The notes beneath the pieces were generated by a model. The model worked only from the letters and a program-made list of their open reading frames with translations, was not told the origin of the DNA and ran no database searches. From assembly GCA_030606215.1 (NCBI GenBank), contig JAUWGW010000003.1:68407-121682 (forward strand): a stretch of 53,276 nt of DNA. The letters run 5' to 3'. The stretch is from a bacterium (lineage in GTDB: Bacteria > NPL-UPA2 > JAUVJM01). A program made the translations under genes and the position numbers. Positions 33,961-41,771 of this stretch are shown here, piece after piece; the first letter of the stretch is position 1; each line of letters begins with the position of its first letter.

Positions 33961-35331
33961 CTACATCACTTTTTGGGCGCCGTTAGAGGGTTGACAGACA
34001 AAGATGTAATCAGAAAAACTTTGTTCTTTTTTGAAATAATTTTTGTAGTATCCATGAATCATGCCTTTTTTGAACTTGTCAACTTTCTGTCTGTGAACCA
34101 TGTTCACGGTGCATCCACCAAATCCAGCGCCGGTTAAACGCGAGCCAATAGCACCATTTCCTCCGGCAATCTCTACTAATCGGTCCAGTTCGGGGCAGCT
34201 GACCTCATAATCTTCAGCACAACTTTTGTGGGATTGATACATCAGCTGGCCGAATTCGTCCATCTTTTGATTTTCTATACATTCTTTACTTCTTTCTACT
34301 CTCTCAGCCTCAGTAAAGACATGGCGGAGGCGGCTTTTTATCTTCAAACCAGATGACGGCGGCTCAAAATGTGAACCGCTCTTAAGCTTAAAATATCGTT
34401 CACGGATAGCCTCCTCATCCATTTTCAGGAAAAGAGATAATTCTGTTAATGTAAAATCATTCTTTGGAAATATCCTATCAAGCGTGTTGTCAATATTCTT
34501 TAGCAGATATGAAAACCTTGATTTTTTTAAGTCTCCTAACAGGTCAATGTCACATCTCGTCTTATATTTATCTTCAATGAATTTTCTTATCATAGCTGCT
34601 CCGAGACGACATTCAACAACCCTCTGGTTGTAAGCCAAACTTGCGCTGGCAGATTTTTTTGCCTCCACTAATGAATTACATACAACTATCACGTAATTCT
34701 CAGGAAATGGTATATATTCTATTCTTAGAGGGAAGAAGTCAATTTTCAAAACCATCCCGCTTTTTCCCGAGAGAGAGGTGGCCTGGTCCATCCCGCCGCC
34801 TTCTGCCCCGACGTATCTCTCACCCACAGCTAACAGCTCGGCTAAAAATAACTTATCAATATTGAGCTTATTGAAATCATTAATAACAACCGCAGTTGCT
34901 ACTACCAGTGCAGATGATGAACTTAGTCCCGAACCTGCGGGTATATTGCCGTCAATGAGGGCATTCATACCGCATAACAGCTTTTTCTCTTTCTTCTGGG
35001 GTAGATAATCCTGAAGTGTTTGGAAAGCGGCTTTACAATAGTTTCCCCAGTTTCCTTTTGGATAAGGTGGTATTTGGAAATCTATTTCAAACTCTATATC
35101 TTCAAACGATGGGTCAGTATTTTTTATAACTACTTTGTTATCATCGCGCGGGGAAATGCATATAGTTATACCCTGGCGTATTGCCATTGGCAAAACCGGC
35201 AGACCGTTATAGTCAGTATGTTCGCCAATTAGATTAACCCGACCCGGAGCGCGATAGATGGAGAAATATTCCGCTTCAGGGAAAAGTTTCCTGAAATTAC
35301 TTGCTATATTTGCGTACCGTTCACTAAGCAT
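33961..35331 (-). CDS. galK: galactokinase (GHMP kinase family)
   Basis: Phosphorylates galactose at C1 in the Leloir pathway. The ~456-residue protein carries the sugar-binding YRAPGRVNLIGEHTDYNG motif, the ATP-binding PAGSGLSSSSALVVA, GGGMDQATSLSG with the catalytic Asp, and the C-terminal GSRLTGAGFGGC motif. It is longer than the E. coli enzyme (382) by an insertion in the middle (~residues 250-340), so a related GHMP sugar kinase cannot be excluded. The ATG at 35331 overlaps the galE stop and is preferred over 35379, which would overlap galE by 56 bases. Paired with galE. Confidence 0.88.
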   Translation of the reverse strand: MLSERYANIASNFRKLFPEAEYFSIYRAPGRVNLIGEHTDYNGLPVLPMAIRQGITICISPRDDNKVVIKNTDPSFEDIEFEIDFQIPPYPKGNWGNYCKAAFQTLQDYLPQKKEKKLLCGMNALIDGNIPAGSGLSSSSALVVATAVVINDFNKLNIDKLFLAELLAVGERYVGAEGGGMDQATSLSGKSGMVLKIDFFPLRIEYIPFPENYVIVVCNSLVEAKKSASASLAYNQRVVECRLGAAMIRKFIEDKYKTRCDIDLLGDLKKSRFSYLLKNIDNTLDRIFPKNDFTLTELSLFLKMDEEAIRERYFKLKSGSHFEPPSSGLKIKSRLRHVFTEAERVERSKECIENQKMDEFGQLMYQSHKSCAEDYEVSCPELDRLVEIAGGNGAIGSRLTGAGFGGCTVNMVHRQKVDKFKKGMIHGYYKNYFKKEQSFSDYIFVCQPSNGAQKVM

Positions 35332-36262
35332 TTCTCTTGCACCATTCAACTGTTCTCTTAAGACCTTCCTCCATGTCAATTTCTATTTCAAAACCCAATT
35401 TACGCTTTGCCAGTGAATTGTCGCCGAGAGAATGGATTATGTTGCCTTCAGGCAGCGGCAAACATTCACGGGTTGACTTAACATTCATCAGTTCAGAAAT
35501 TTTATCATGCATATCGGAGATTACCACTGACTTTCCAGTTGAGATATTATAAGCGGCTCCTTCAAACTTAGAATCTTTCTCCATTGCGAGAAGATTTGCA
35601 TTTACAACATTTGCTACATAGATCATATCTCTGGTTTGCTTTCCATCCCCAAGCAGTTGGGAAGAGCCTTTCTCACGAATCTGGTCAATTACAATAGTAA
35701 CTCCTCCAGGATGTGGTAAATCTGCATTTTGGCGTGGACCGAATACATTGAAGTATCTTAGAGATACTGTATCAATATCATGCAGTTTTGCAAAAAGCCT
35801 CATATAATTTTCCCCTGTAACTTTTTCCAGACCATAGGGGGAAACGGGAATTAGCAGTGCAGTTTCCTTTATAGGGAGGTCGTCGCAGTATCCATAGACA
35901 GCAGCAGTTGATGAAAAAATCACCCTTTTAACGTTATATTTCACTGCGATTTCAAGTAATTTGACAGTAGCAATTATATTCTGCATTGCGCTCCAGCAAG
36001 GCTTCTTTAGACTGATGTTGACAGAAGTGTTTGCTGCCAGATGAAAGATGTGCTCTTTGCCTTCAACGGCTTTCTCTAAAACTTTCTGCTCCAATATATC
36101 TCCATCAATAAGGTTAATCTCTTTTATAACAGATTTAATATTCTCAGGTTTCCCATGCGACAGGTTGTCAATTACAGTCACATTATGACCTTCTCCAACT
36201 AATCTTTCAGTTAAATGCGAACCTATAAATCCCGCGCCGCCGGTTACGAGCACCTTAGCCAT
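35324..36262 (-). CDS. galE: NAD-dependent sugar epimerase (UDP-glucose 4-epimerase-like)
   Basis: Short-chain dehydrogenase-fold epimerase, 312 residues: VTGGAGFIGSHLTERL binds NAD, FSSTAAVYG gives the Ser, and PYGLEKVTGENY the Tyr-xxx-Lys pair, followed by RYFNVFGPRQ. Neighbouring galK supports UDP-galactose/UDP-glucose as substrate, but relatives acting on other nucleotide sugars look alike. It is the first gene of the run galE-galK-mdh-fumarase-hppA-purH. The 36263-36373 gap ahead contains only short, unsupported open stretches and a weak TTGACA. Confidence 0.85.
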   Translation of the reverse strand: MAKVLVTGGAGFIGSHLTERLVGEGHNVTVIDNLSHGKPENIKSVIKEINLIDGDILEQKVLEKAVEGKEHIFHLAANTSVNISLKKPCWSAMQNIIATVKLLEIAVKYNVKRVIFSSTAAVYGYCDDLPIKETALLIPVSPYGLEKVTGENYMRLFAKLHDIDTVSLRYFNVFGPRQNADLPHPGGVTIVIDQIREKGSSQLLGDGKQTRDMIYVANVVNANLLAMEKDSKFEGAAYNISTGKSVVISDMHDKISELMNVKSTRECLPLPEGNIIHSLGDNSLAKRKLGFEIEIDMEEGLKRTVEWCKRNA

Positions 36263-36373
36263 CTTTCATCCTTTATTTTCCAGCTTTCTTATCTTGTAGG
36301 ATATTGTCTCTGCCCTAAACTTACCTCCTTTGCTATGTCAATTTTTATCATATCAGGAGAAGATTCTTCTCCA

Positions 36374-36520
36374 TTAGTCAGGCGGTAGAGCTTTTTTAGC
36401 CAATGTCATCATCTCTTTGGCAAGCTTGCGATCCTCTTCTTGTAGCGCTTCATAAACAGGTCCATATTTCCGGGCAGCCCTTTCTTCGGATTTATCTTCT
36501 AACTCGCTCTTTAGATACAT
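36374..36520 (-). CDS. possible 48-residue charged protein
   Basis: ATG at 36520 opens 48 codons of a Glu/Lys-rich helical sequence (YLKSELEDKSEER, EALQEEDRKLAKEM, AKKALPPD) ending at 36374. No family is recognised. Codon use looks coding and its orientation matches its neighbours, but the AAGGA ahead of the ATG is too close to be ideal. It may be an orphan antitoxin-like peptide or a gene remnant at the island's left edge. Confidence 0.4.
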   Translation of the reverse strand: MYLKSELEDKSEERAARKYGPVYEALQEEDRKLAKEMMTLAKKALPPD

Positions 36521-36579
36521 ATCCTTGCCTCAATTTTAGCAGGGTTATTATTCAGCTCCAGTAAATTTTGGCAGGGTTT

Positions 36580-36723
36580 CTATTTCCTGTCAATCGATTT
36601 AATTTCCTGAATCATCTGTTTCGATCTGGCTCTACCTTTTGGCTTGTGTTTGGGTTCCCAGCCGTGTTTCCACGGTTTGCACATGGCACATCCCGAAGAT
36701 TTTTTGTCTTTATATTTTGCCAT
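36580..36723 (-). CDS. CxxCKPWKH mini-protein, left copy (47 residues)
   Basis: ATG at 36723 starts MAKYKDKKSSGCAMCKPWKH, a small basic protein with one CxxC next to a Lys/His/Trp-rich segment. I recall similar short proteins (CxLCKPHK) in many uncultured bacteria, of unknown function. The first 32 codons match the right copy at 49519-49614 with five transitions in 96 bases; the last 15 residues differ, ending IQEIKSIDRK. The two copies lie on the same strand and bracket the CRISPR-Cas island. Confidence 0.6.
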   Translation of the reverse strand: MAKYKDKKSSGCAMCKPWKHGWEPKHKPKGRARSKQMIQEIKSIDRK

Positions 36724-36743
36724 TGGTTGATGACTACCTTTGC

Positions 36744-36870
36744 CTATTCCCATACAGATAATTTTTCAAGCACAGCCTTATACACCTGTTCTGGTCTACG
36801 CTTAGTGGTATCAAGCCTAATTTCGGCAGGGATGGATTTGAACTCTTTAAACACTTTTCGCCTGGGCCAA
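36744..36870 (-). pseudogene. downstream half of a frameshifted small gene
   Basis: On the minus strand codons read DWPRRKVFKEFKS then IPAEIRLDTTKRRPEQVYK and a final KLSVWE, a clearly protein-like stretch without a start codon. It begins one frame away from the stop of the 57-codon gene (36871-37044); removing a single T in AGATGATTGG joins them into about 101 residues. Either the gene is broken or the base call is wrong. A GTG at 36854 could start a 36-residue peptide. Confidence 0.45.
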
Positions 36871-37044
36871 TCATCTTATAACAAATGGCACGTTTACCTC
36901 AGAAAGTTTCTTTTGTTTTCTAATTGTTTTTATATCTACAGTATATTTCAAATTCATATAAATAAATCTAAGATAGTTGTCCATTGATAGAGATTTCGCC
37001 TTTGGCATATTTCCTTTTATGACAGGGAGATTTAACTTTTCCAT
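36871..37044 (-). CDS. 57-residue partner of the nucleotidyltransferase (upstream half of frameshifted gene)
   Basis: ATG at 37044, four bases after the stop of the nucleotidyltransferase gene, opens 57 codons: LNLPVIKGNMPKAKSLSMD, NYLRFIYMNLKYTVDIKT, NVPFVIR. I recall short partner genes of this look beside minimal nucleotidyltransferases, though without a family name. It appears truncated by a frameshift (see 36744-36870). Coupled to the nucleotidyltransferase as the second gene of a two-gene module. Confidence 0.5.
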   Translation of the reverse strand: MEKLNLPVIKGNMPKAKSLSMDNYLRFIYMNLKYTVDIKTIRKQKKLSEVNVPFVIR

Positions 37045-37045
37045 A

Positions 37046-37585
37046 TCACTTAATCTCTAATAATATTTTATTATAGATATCTTCTGTGCCGTATTTCTGA
37101 GAGATACTCTTAAATTCTTCGCTTTTGATATCTATATTGTTATACTTTACCAAATCGATAATATCCATCAGGTCCTTATGCTCACGTTGCGAAGGATTAT
37201 TCTTTATTGAGTGGAGCTTAAGTGCTATCAGATGCAAAAGAGATGGAATAAGAAACTTCTGGCTGGCGATAGTAATCTCTTTGGCATCTTTTATAACTTT
37301 ATCTAACGTATTTTTGTCAACAAACATGAAATCAATATCCAGAATATAGTGTTTTACACTTTTTAACCTGCTAAACAACTTCCTCCTGTTATCCTCTTTA
37401 TAGCCTTCTTTTTCTAACAGAACTAATGCTTTCTTGAAATCATTCTCTGTTGTCAAAAAGTCTATATCTGCAGTTTGGTGCGATACGTTATAATAATTAA
37501 CCGCAAAACCACCTATTAGAACAGCGACTGTATGTGTCTTTTTTAATATAGCTGAAACTAAATGAAATTCTGTCTCATATCTCAT
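37046..37585 (-). CDS. minimal nucleotidyltransferase-fold protein (AbiEii/DUF6036-like)
   Basis: A 179-residue protein with a nucleotidyltransferase core: LIGGFAVNYYN followed by TADIDF, the G-G...hDhD pattern that binds metal and NTP, then a second acidic strand ILDIDF and a helical C-terminal half (SLLHLIALKLHSIKN). Similar proteins act as toxins or as antitoxins in nucleotidyltransferase modules (AbiE, MNT-HEPN). The module lies between the island's left mini-protein copy and the CRISPR array. The short gap to the array (37586-37706) holds no gene. Confidence 0.75.
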   Translation of the reverse strand: MRYETEFHLVSAILKKTHTVAVLIGGFAVNYYNVSHQTADIDFLTTENDFKKALVLLEKEGYKEDNRRKLFSRLKSVKHYILDIDFMFVDKNTLDKVIKDAKEITIASQKFLIPSLLHLIALKLHSIKNNPSQREHKDLMDIIDLVKYNNIDIKSEEFKSISQKYGTEDIYNKILLEIK

Positions 37586-37706
37586 CTCTTTTGTTTCCTC
37601 ATAATTGCCTATAATCGAATTTTACCTGAAATAAGTCTATTTAGCAATCGTTTTTTGGAATAAATTTTTTGGGATTAAATAGTGAGGAGCAACGGCCAAT
37701 TTGGGA

Positions 37707-38114
37707 GTTTCAATCCTTGTTTTAATGGATCGTCCTCTCAAACCCCTGCCACAAGAAGCAGGTGTGCAAGGAGAGTTAAGTTTCAATCCTTGTTTTAATG
37801 GATCGTCCTCTCAAACGAGAACAATCAGGGATGCCTATTATCTCATCATCTGAGTTTCAATCCTTGTTTTAATGGATCGTCCTCTCAAACAGGGCTCTGT
37901 TGACACAGATAAATTTGCACTACCCTTTGTTTCAATCCTTGTTTTAATGGATCGTCCTCTCAAACTAAACTAAATCCAGCCCCGAAATATGTCCATGCAG
38001 GAGCGTTTCAATCCTTGTTTTAATGGATCGTCCTCTCAAACTTTGATTTAAGGTATTGTTACTTCTTTCCGTATCGGGTTTCAATCCTTGTTTTAATGGA
38101 TCGTCCTCTCAAAC
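37707..38114 (-). CRISPR. CRISPR array, 6 identical 37-bp repeats, 5 spacers
   Basis: Repeats at 37707-37743, 37780-37816, 37854-37890, 37929-37965, 38005-38041 and 38078-38114, all identical. On the plus strand they begin GTTTCAATCC and end CCTCTCAAAC; on the minus strand they read GTTTGAGAGG ... ATTGAAAC, the conserved tag at the 3' end of type I-B-like repeats, so the array is transcribed on the minus strand. Spacers are 36, 37, 38, 39 and 36 bases. No degenerate end repeat is seen. The cas genes lie on the right, with leader at 38115-38286. Confidence 0.98.
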
Positions 38115-38286
38115 TCCAGTTTCTACACAAGTTACCTGAAAATGGTAAGTTGCCTCTCTCAAGCACAAATGGTTTTCGTCAAATTTATGCAGTTTTTGTA
38201 TTCTCCAAACACTCATCCTCTTCCCTTTTACATGCTTTTGCCTTACTCATCTCTCCAATTTACGGATAGTTACGAAGTTGCCCACA
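38115..38286 (-). promoter_or_regulatory. CRISPR leader between cas4 and the array
   Basis: A 172-bp AT-rich stretch directly upstream (minus strand) of the first-transcribed repeat and following the cas4 stop. This is where a leader belongs. No confident -35/-10 pair is visible; TTTGAC near 38180 may be part of one. Confidence 0.55.
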
Positions 38287-38883
38287 TCAAACACAAATAT
38301 TTTTGTAGCAACAATCAACGCATCTTGCTAAAGACTTTGCCTTACTGGGATAAAAACCATGCTGAATTACGTTCAAAACATCCTTTATTATTTGCTGTGC
38401 GTTCTCAAAATCTTTGTCACTGAAACTCATCTCTTTTAGGAGATATTTGCTCCGGATATAGCAAACGTAACCTTTTCGGACTTCACATTGGTAGTTATCC
38501 TTGATCAAGAGAGCGTATAGCACTGACTGAATTCTATGTGTGCGGTAGATAGTATCTTTATATTCAGCAAATTTATAATCCAGAGGTGCCATTGTACCAT
38601 CTGCAAAGTATAGAACTTCATCTATCTCTCCTCTAAGATGATAACGAGATGATGACAAATATACTATGATGTCTTTTTGGACACACGATATTTTCTTACG
38701 CAGATAATCACGATTTTCCTTCTGTTTTTCCTCGTGTAACTCCCTTCCTTTTAGAACCTTGTATCTTTTTTCTTCATGCTGAGGAATGCATAAACAATTC
38801 ATAAAAAAGATAAATCTTGGACAGAATAGATACTCAATAACTTCAGAAGGCGTAATGGATAAATTTTGCTTGTCCATTCTCAT
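38287..38883 (-). CDS. cas4: CRISPR-associated protein Cas4
   Basis: An Fe-S-cluster RecB-like nuclease that trims prespacers during adaptation. The 198-residue protein has the first cluster cysteine Cys21 in LFCPRF and the C-terminal three Cys188, Cys191 and Cys197 in CVDCCYKNIC; the nuclease motifs LRGEIDEVLYF and LDYKFAEYK hold the Asp and Lys of the PD-DExK core. It is the last cas gene, after cas2, an order (cas1-cas2-cas4) opposite to the common cas4-cas1-cas2. ATGs at 38883 and 38877 are both possible. Confidence 0.93.
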   Translation of the reverse strand: MRMDKQNLSITPSEVIEYLFCPRFIFFMNCLCIPQHEEKRYKVLKGRELHEEKQKENRDYLRKKISCVQKDIIVYLSSSRYHLRGEIDEVLYFADGTMAPLDYKFAEYKDTIYRTHRIQSVLYALLIKDNYQCEVRKGYVCYIRSKYLLKEMSFSDKDFENAQQIIKDVLNVIQHGFYPSKAKSLARCVDCCYKNICV

Positions 38884-38898
38884 ATGCCAGCGGACATG

Positions 38899-40165
<1,267 letters not shown>

Positions 40166-40175
40166 TTTAAAATCC

Positions 40176-40206
40176 TCACCACCGTCCCAAATCCCCGCGA
40201 CACCGA
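40176..40206. repeat. cas6 3'-end duplicate, left copy (31-bp direct repeat)
   Basis: TCACCACCGTCCC ... GACACCGA is identical to 41079-41109. On the minus strand it reads KSVSRGFGTVV, the C-terminal motif of Cas6, and continues RILKCS before a stop that overlaps the cas1 start. Homology extends a little beyond the 31 bases with small gaps. This is what remains of cas6's original junction with cas1. Confidence 0.85.
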
Positions 40207-40218
40207 TTTTCTCCCAGC

Positions 40219-40806
40219 TTAAGTCAAAGGCCCTGCTTCATCAAGTGCTTTTTCCAACAAGTCAGAAATGCCCAGGTCTTCAGCCCATTGTTTAAGATAG
40301 ACCATGTTGAGTTGTTCCCCCTGCACCTTCAAAACACCCAGCACATCACTCCATTGACGGTCTGAGATACATCCTCCAATCTTATACCACTTCAATTTAT
40401 TGATAATAATATCTTCCGGTGTGGCAAAGAAAAGCTGTCGTGGGCTATCTTCAGAAACAGGCTTCGGAAATCGCCGTAAAAAAGCCTGTTTGTCAAAGGG
40501 CTGGTCCTTGAGAATAAACACATCTACTTTGAACATTGTCTCAAGATGAATAAGGTTGAAGGATGACTGGTGCTTGATTGCATCACGGATCATTTCAGCG
40601 TCTACATAAAACTTTTCTTTTAGGGATTCTTCAATAGGAGATATTTGTTCCCGCTTAATATCAGCTACAATGTCCACATCTACCGTCGCACGAGCGACAC
40701 CAAAAGCAGAACTTGCTAAAGAGCCACCTATATGGTAGGCAATACCAAGTTTTTCAAAAACCCTCACAACTTTGAGACTGATCTCAATAATATCGGGATG
40801 TTTCAT
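40219..40806 (-). CDS. nucleotidyltransferase-fold protein inserted in the cas operon
   Basis: A 195-residue protein with IGGSLASSAFG followed by ATVDVDIVAD (the G-S and Asp-x-Asp of the nucleotidyltransferase active site), a third acidic strand FKVDVFIL and a C-terminal helical part with ATPEDIIINKLKWYK. It resembles DUF6036-type nucleotidyltransferases and AbiEii-like toxins. It starts one base after the partner gene ends, so the two are a coupled module. It is unrelated in function to known cas genes and lies exactly between duplicate cas6 ends. Confidence 0.8.
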   Translation of the reverse strand: MKHPDIIEISLKVVRVFEKLGIAYHIGGSLASSAFGVARATVDVDIVADIKREQISPIEESLKEKFYVDAEMIRDAIKHQSSFNLIHLETMFKVDVFILKDQPFDKQAFLRRFPKPVSEDSPRQLFFATPEDIIINKLKWYKIGGCISDRQWSDVLGVLKVQGEQLNMVYLKQWAEDLGISDLLEKALDEAGPLT

Positions 40807-40807
40807 C

Positions 40808-41071
40808 TTACCGGCCCCCCTTTTCTTTTACTAAATCCCTAATTCGTCGAGCCAAAGACGCATCTTTATATAAAAGTGAAACAAATCGTTGTATGCGAGC
40901 ATCCAGCGTTTCCTCAGGATAACGCTCACAAATTCCTTGCCAGGATAATTGACGCGTGGTCTTGCTCAGCGAAACAACCATCTGCAAACGTCGAAAGATA
41001 GTCGCCTTGCGAATCAACCCTATCTGAAACTGCTCAGCTTTCCTATGTGTGTCAGAAGATAATGTTTTCAT
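40808..41071 (-). CDS. 87-residue partner of the nucleotidyltransferase
   Basis: A short, strongly basic helical protein (TLSSDTHRKAEQFQIGLIRKA, LQMVVSLSKTTRQLSWQG, DARIQRFVSLLYKDASLARRI). No catalytic motif is visible and I cannot name the family, although proteins of this appearance commonly precede a nucleotidyltransferase gene, as here. It probably serves as the antitoxin or DNA-binding partner. Its ATG overlaps the last codons of cas6 by four bases, so its translation is coupled to cas6. Confidence 0.6.
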   Translation of the reverse strand: MKTLSSDTHRKAEQFQIGLIRKATIFRRLQMVVSLSKTTRQLSWQGICERYPEETLDARIQRFVSLLYKDASLARRIRDLVKEKGGR

Positions 41072-41739
41072 TTAACCTTCACCACCGTCCCAAATCCCCG
41101 CGACACCGACTTCCCCAGACCAAAATAATCAGGTATTTCAAAATTAACCGAAAAACTTCCCAGAAACCCAAGCATGGGAGTGCGTTTGAGCGAGGTTCTA
41201 ACTTCTTTCATATTGATAATATTTGCCTTAATAGGTTCACAAACTGTATAGCCCAACCCCTTAGACATAGAAATAATATTGCCAACTAATATTTTTGCCA
41301 ATAACTCTTTTTTTTCCCTCTGACCGCTAAGTCTTCTATATTTCTCATAATTCCTTTCATTCAAAGCAAGCCATGGGGTGAGGAAGGAATAAGGGAAAAT
41401 TGTTTTAATTGTGCCATAGAGTTCCTCTTGAAACACTATATCCTTTTTAAGAATCTTATATTTCTCATAGGGTAGTGCAATTGTTTCTCCAACCAAATGA
41501 AGATTAGAGATAAGTTTTGCAGCCTTTCCAATGCCTACTAATAAACAGTTTCTTTGAATACATTTATATTGAACAAGAGGATATCTATACTTGACCGTAC
41601 CATCTTCACTATGTTGGTGAAGCAATATTTCATTTGGATACAGGCCAGCAATGGTTCCCCGTAAGTCTTTTGATTGGAATCCTAACTTATCTATTGACCT
41701 ATCAAACTGTAGACAAACAACAGAACTCAATACTTTCAC
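41068..41739 (-). CDS. cas6: CRISPR-associated endoribonuclease Cas6
   Basis: Processes the CRISPR precursor RNA within repeats. The 223-residue protein belongs to the Cas6 RAMP family with the Gly-rich C-terminal loop GLGKSVSRGFGTVVKVK. N-terminal ferredoxin-like strand CLQFDRSIDK is followed by RGTIAGLYPNEILLHQHSEDG, in which a His (residue ~42) is a candidate catalytic residue. The end of the gene is duplicated beyond the nucleotidyltransferase module at 40176-40206. Its place after cas3, rather than before cas8b, is unusual for type I-B. Confidence 0.88.
   Translation of the reverse strand: MKVLSSVVCLQFDRSIDKLGFQSKDLRGTIAGLYPNEILLHQHSEDGTVKYRYPLVQYKCIQRNCLLVGIGKAAKLISNLHLVGETIALPYEKYKILKKDIVFQEELYGTIKTIFPYSFLTPWLALNERNYEKYRRLSGQREKKELLAKILVGNIISMSKGLGYTVCEPIKANIINMKEVRTSLKRTPMLGFLGSFSVNFEIPDYFGLGKSVSRGFGTVVKVK
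41079..41109. repeat. cas6 3'-end duplicate, right copy (31-bp direct repeat)
   Basis: Identical to 40176-40206 and lying inside the intact cas6 gene, over the codons for the KSVSRGFGTVV motif. The 903-bp period between the two copies equals the nucleotidyltransferase module plus one repeat. Confidence 0.9.
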
Positions 41740-41771
41740 GGTAAGTTATTTGTTAAAGCATTTATTAACTG

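Noticed and set aside
36263-36373. Promoter and short peptide ahead of galE
   Set aside because: TTGACA is present but no -10 follows at a sensible distance, and the short open stretches lack supporting signals.
36568-36987. 139-codon plus-strand reading frame
   Set aside because: It runs antisense through the mini-protein gene and the small partner genes; its composition (Phe-, Ser- and Cys-rich) is that of a complement of coding DNA.
38142-38423. 93-codon plus-strand reading frame across the CRISPR leader
   Set aside because: It overlaps cas4 on the other strand and the leader, lacks a ribosome-binding site and has no protein-like pattern.
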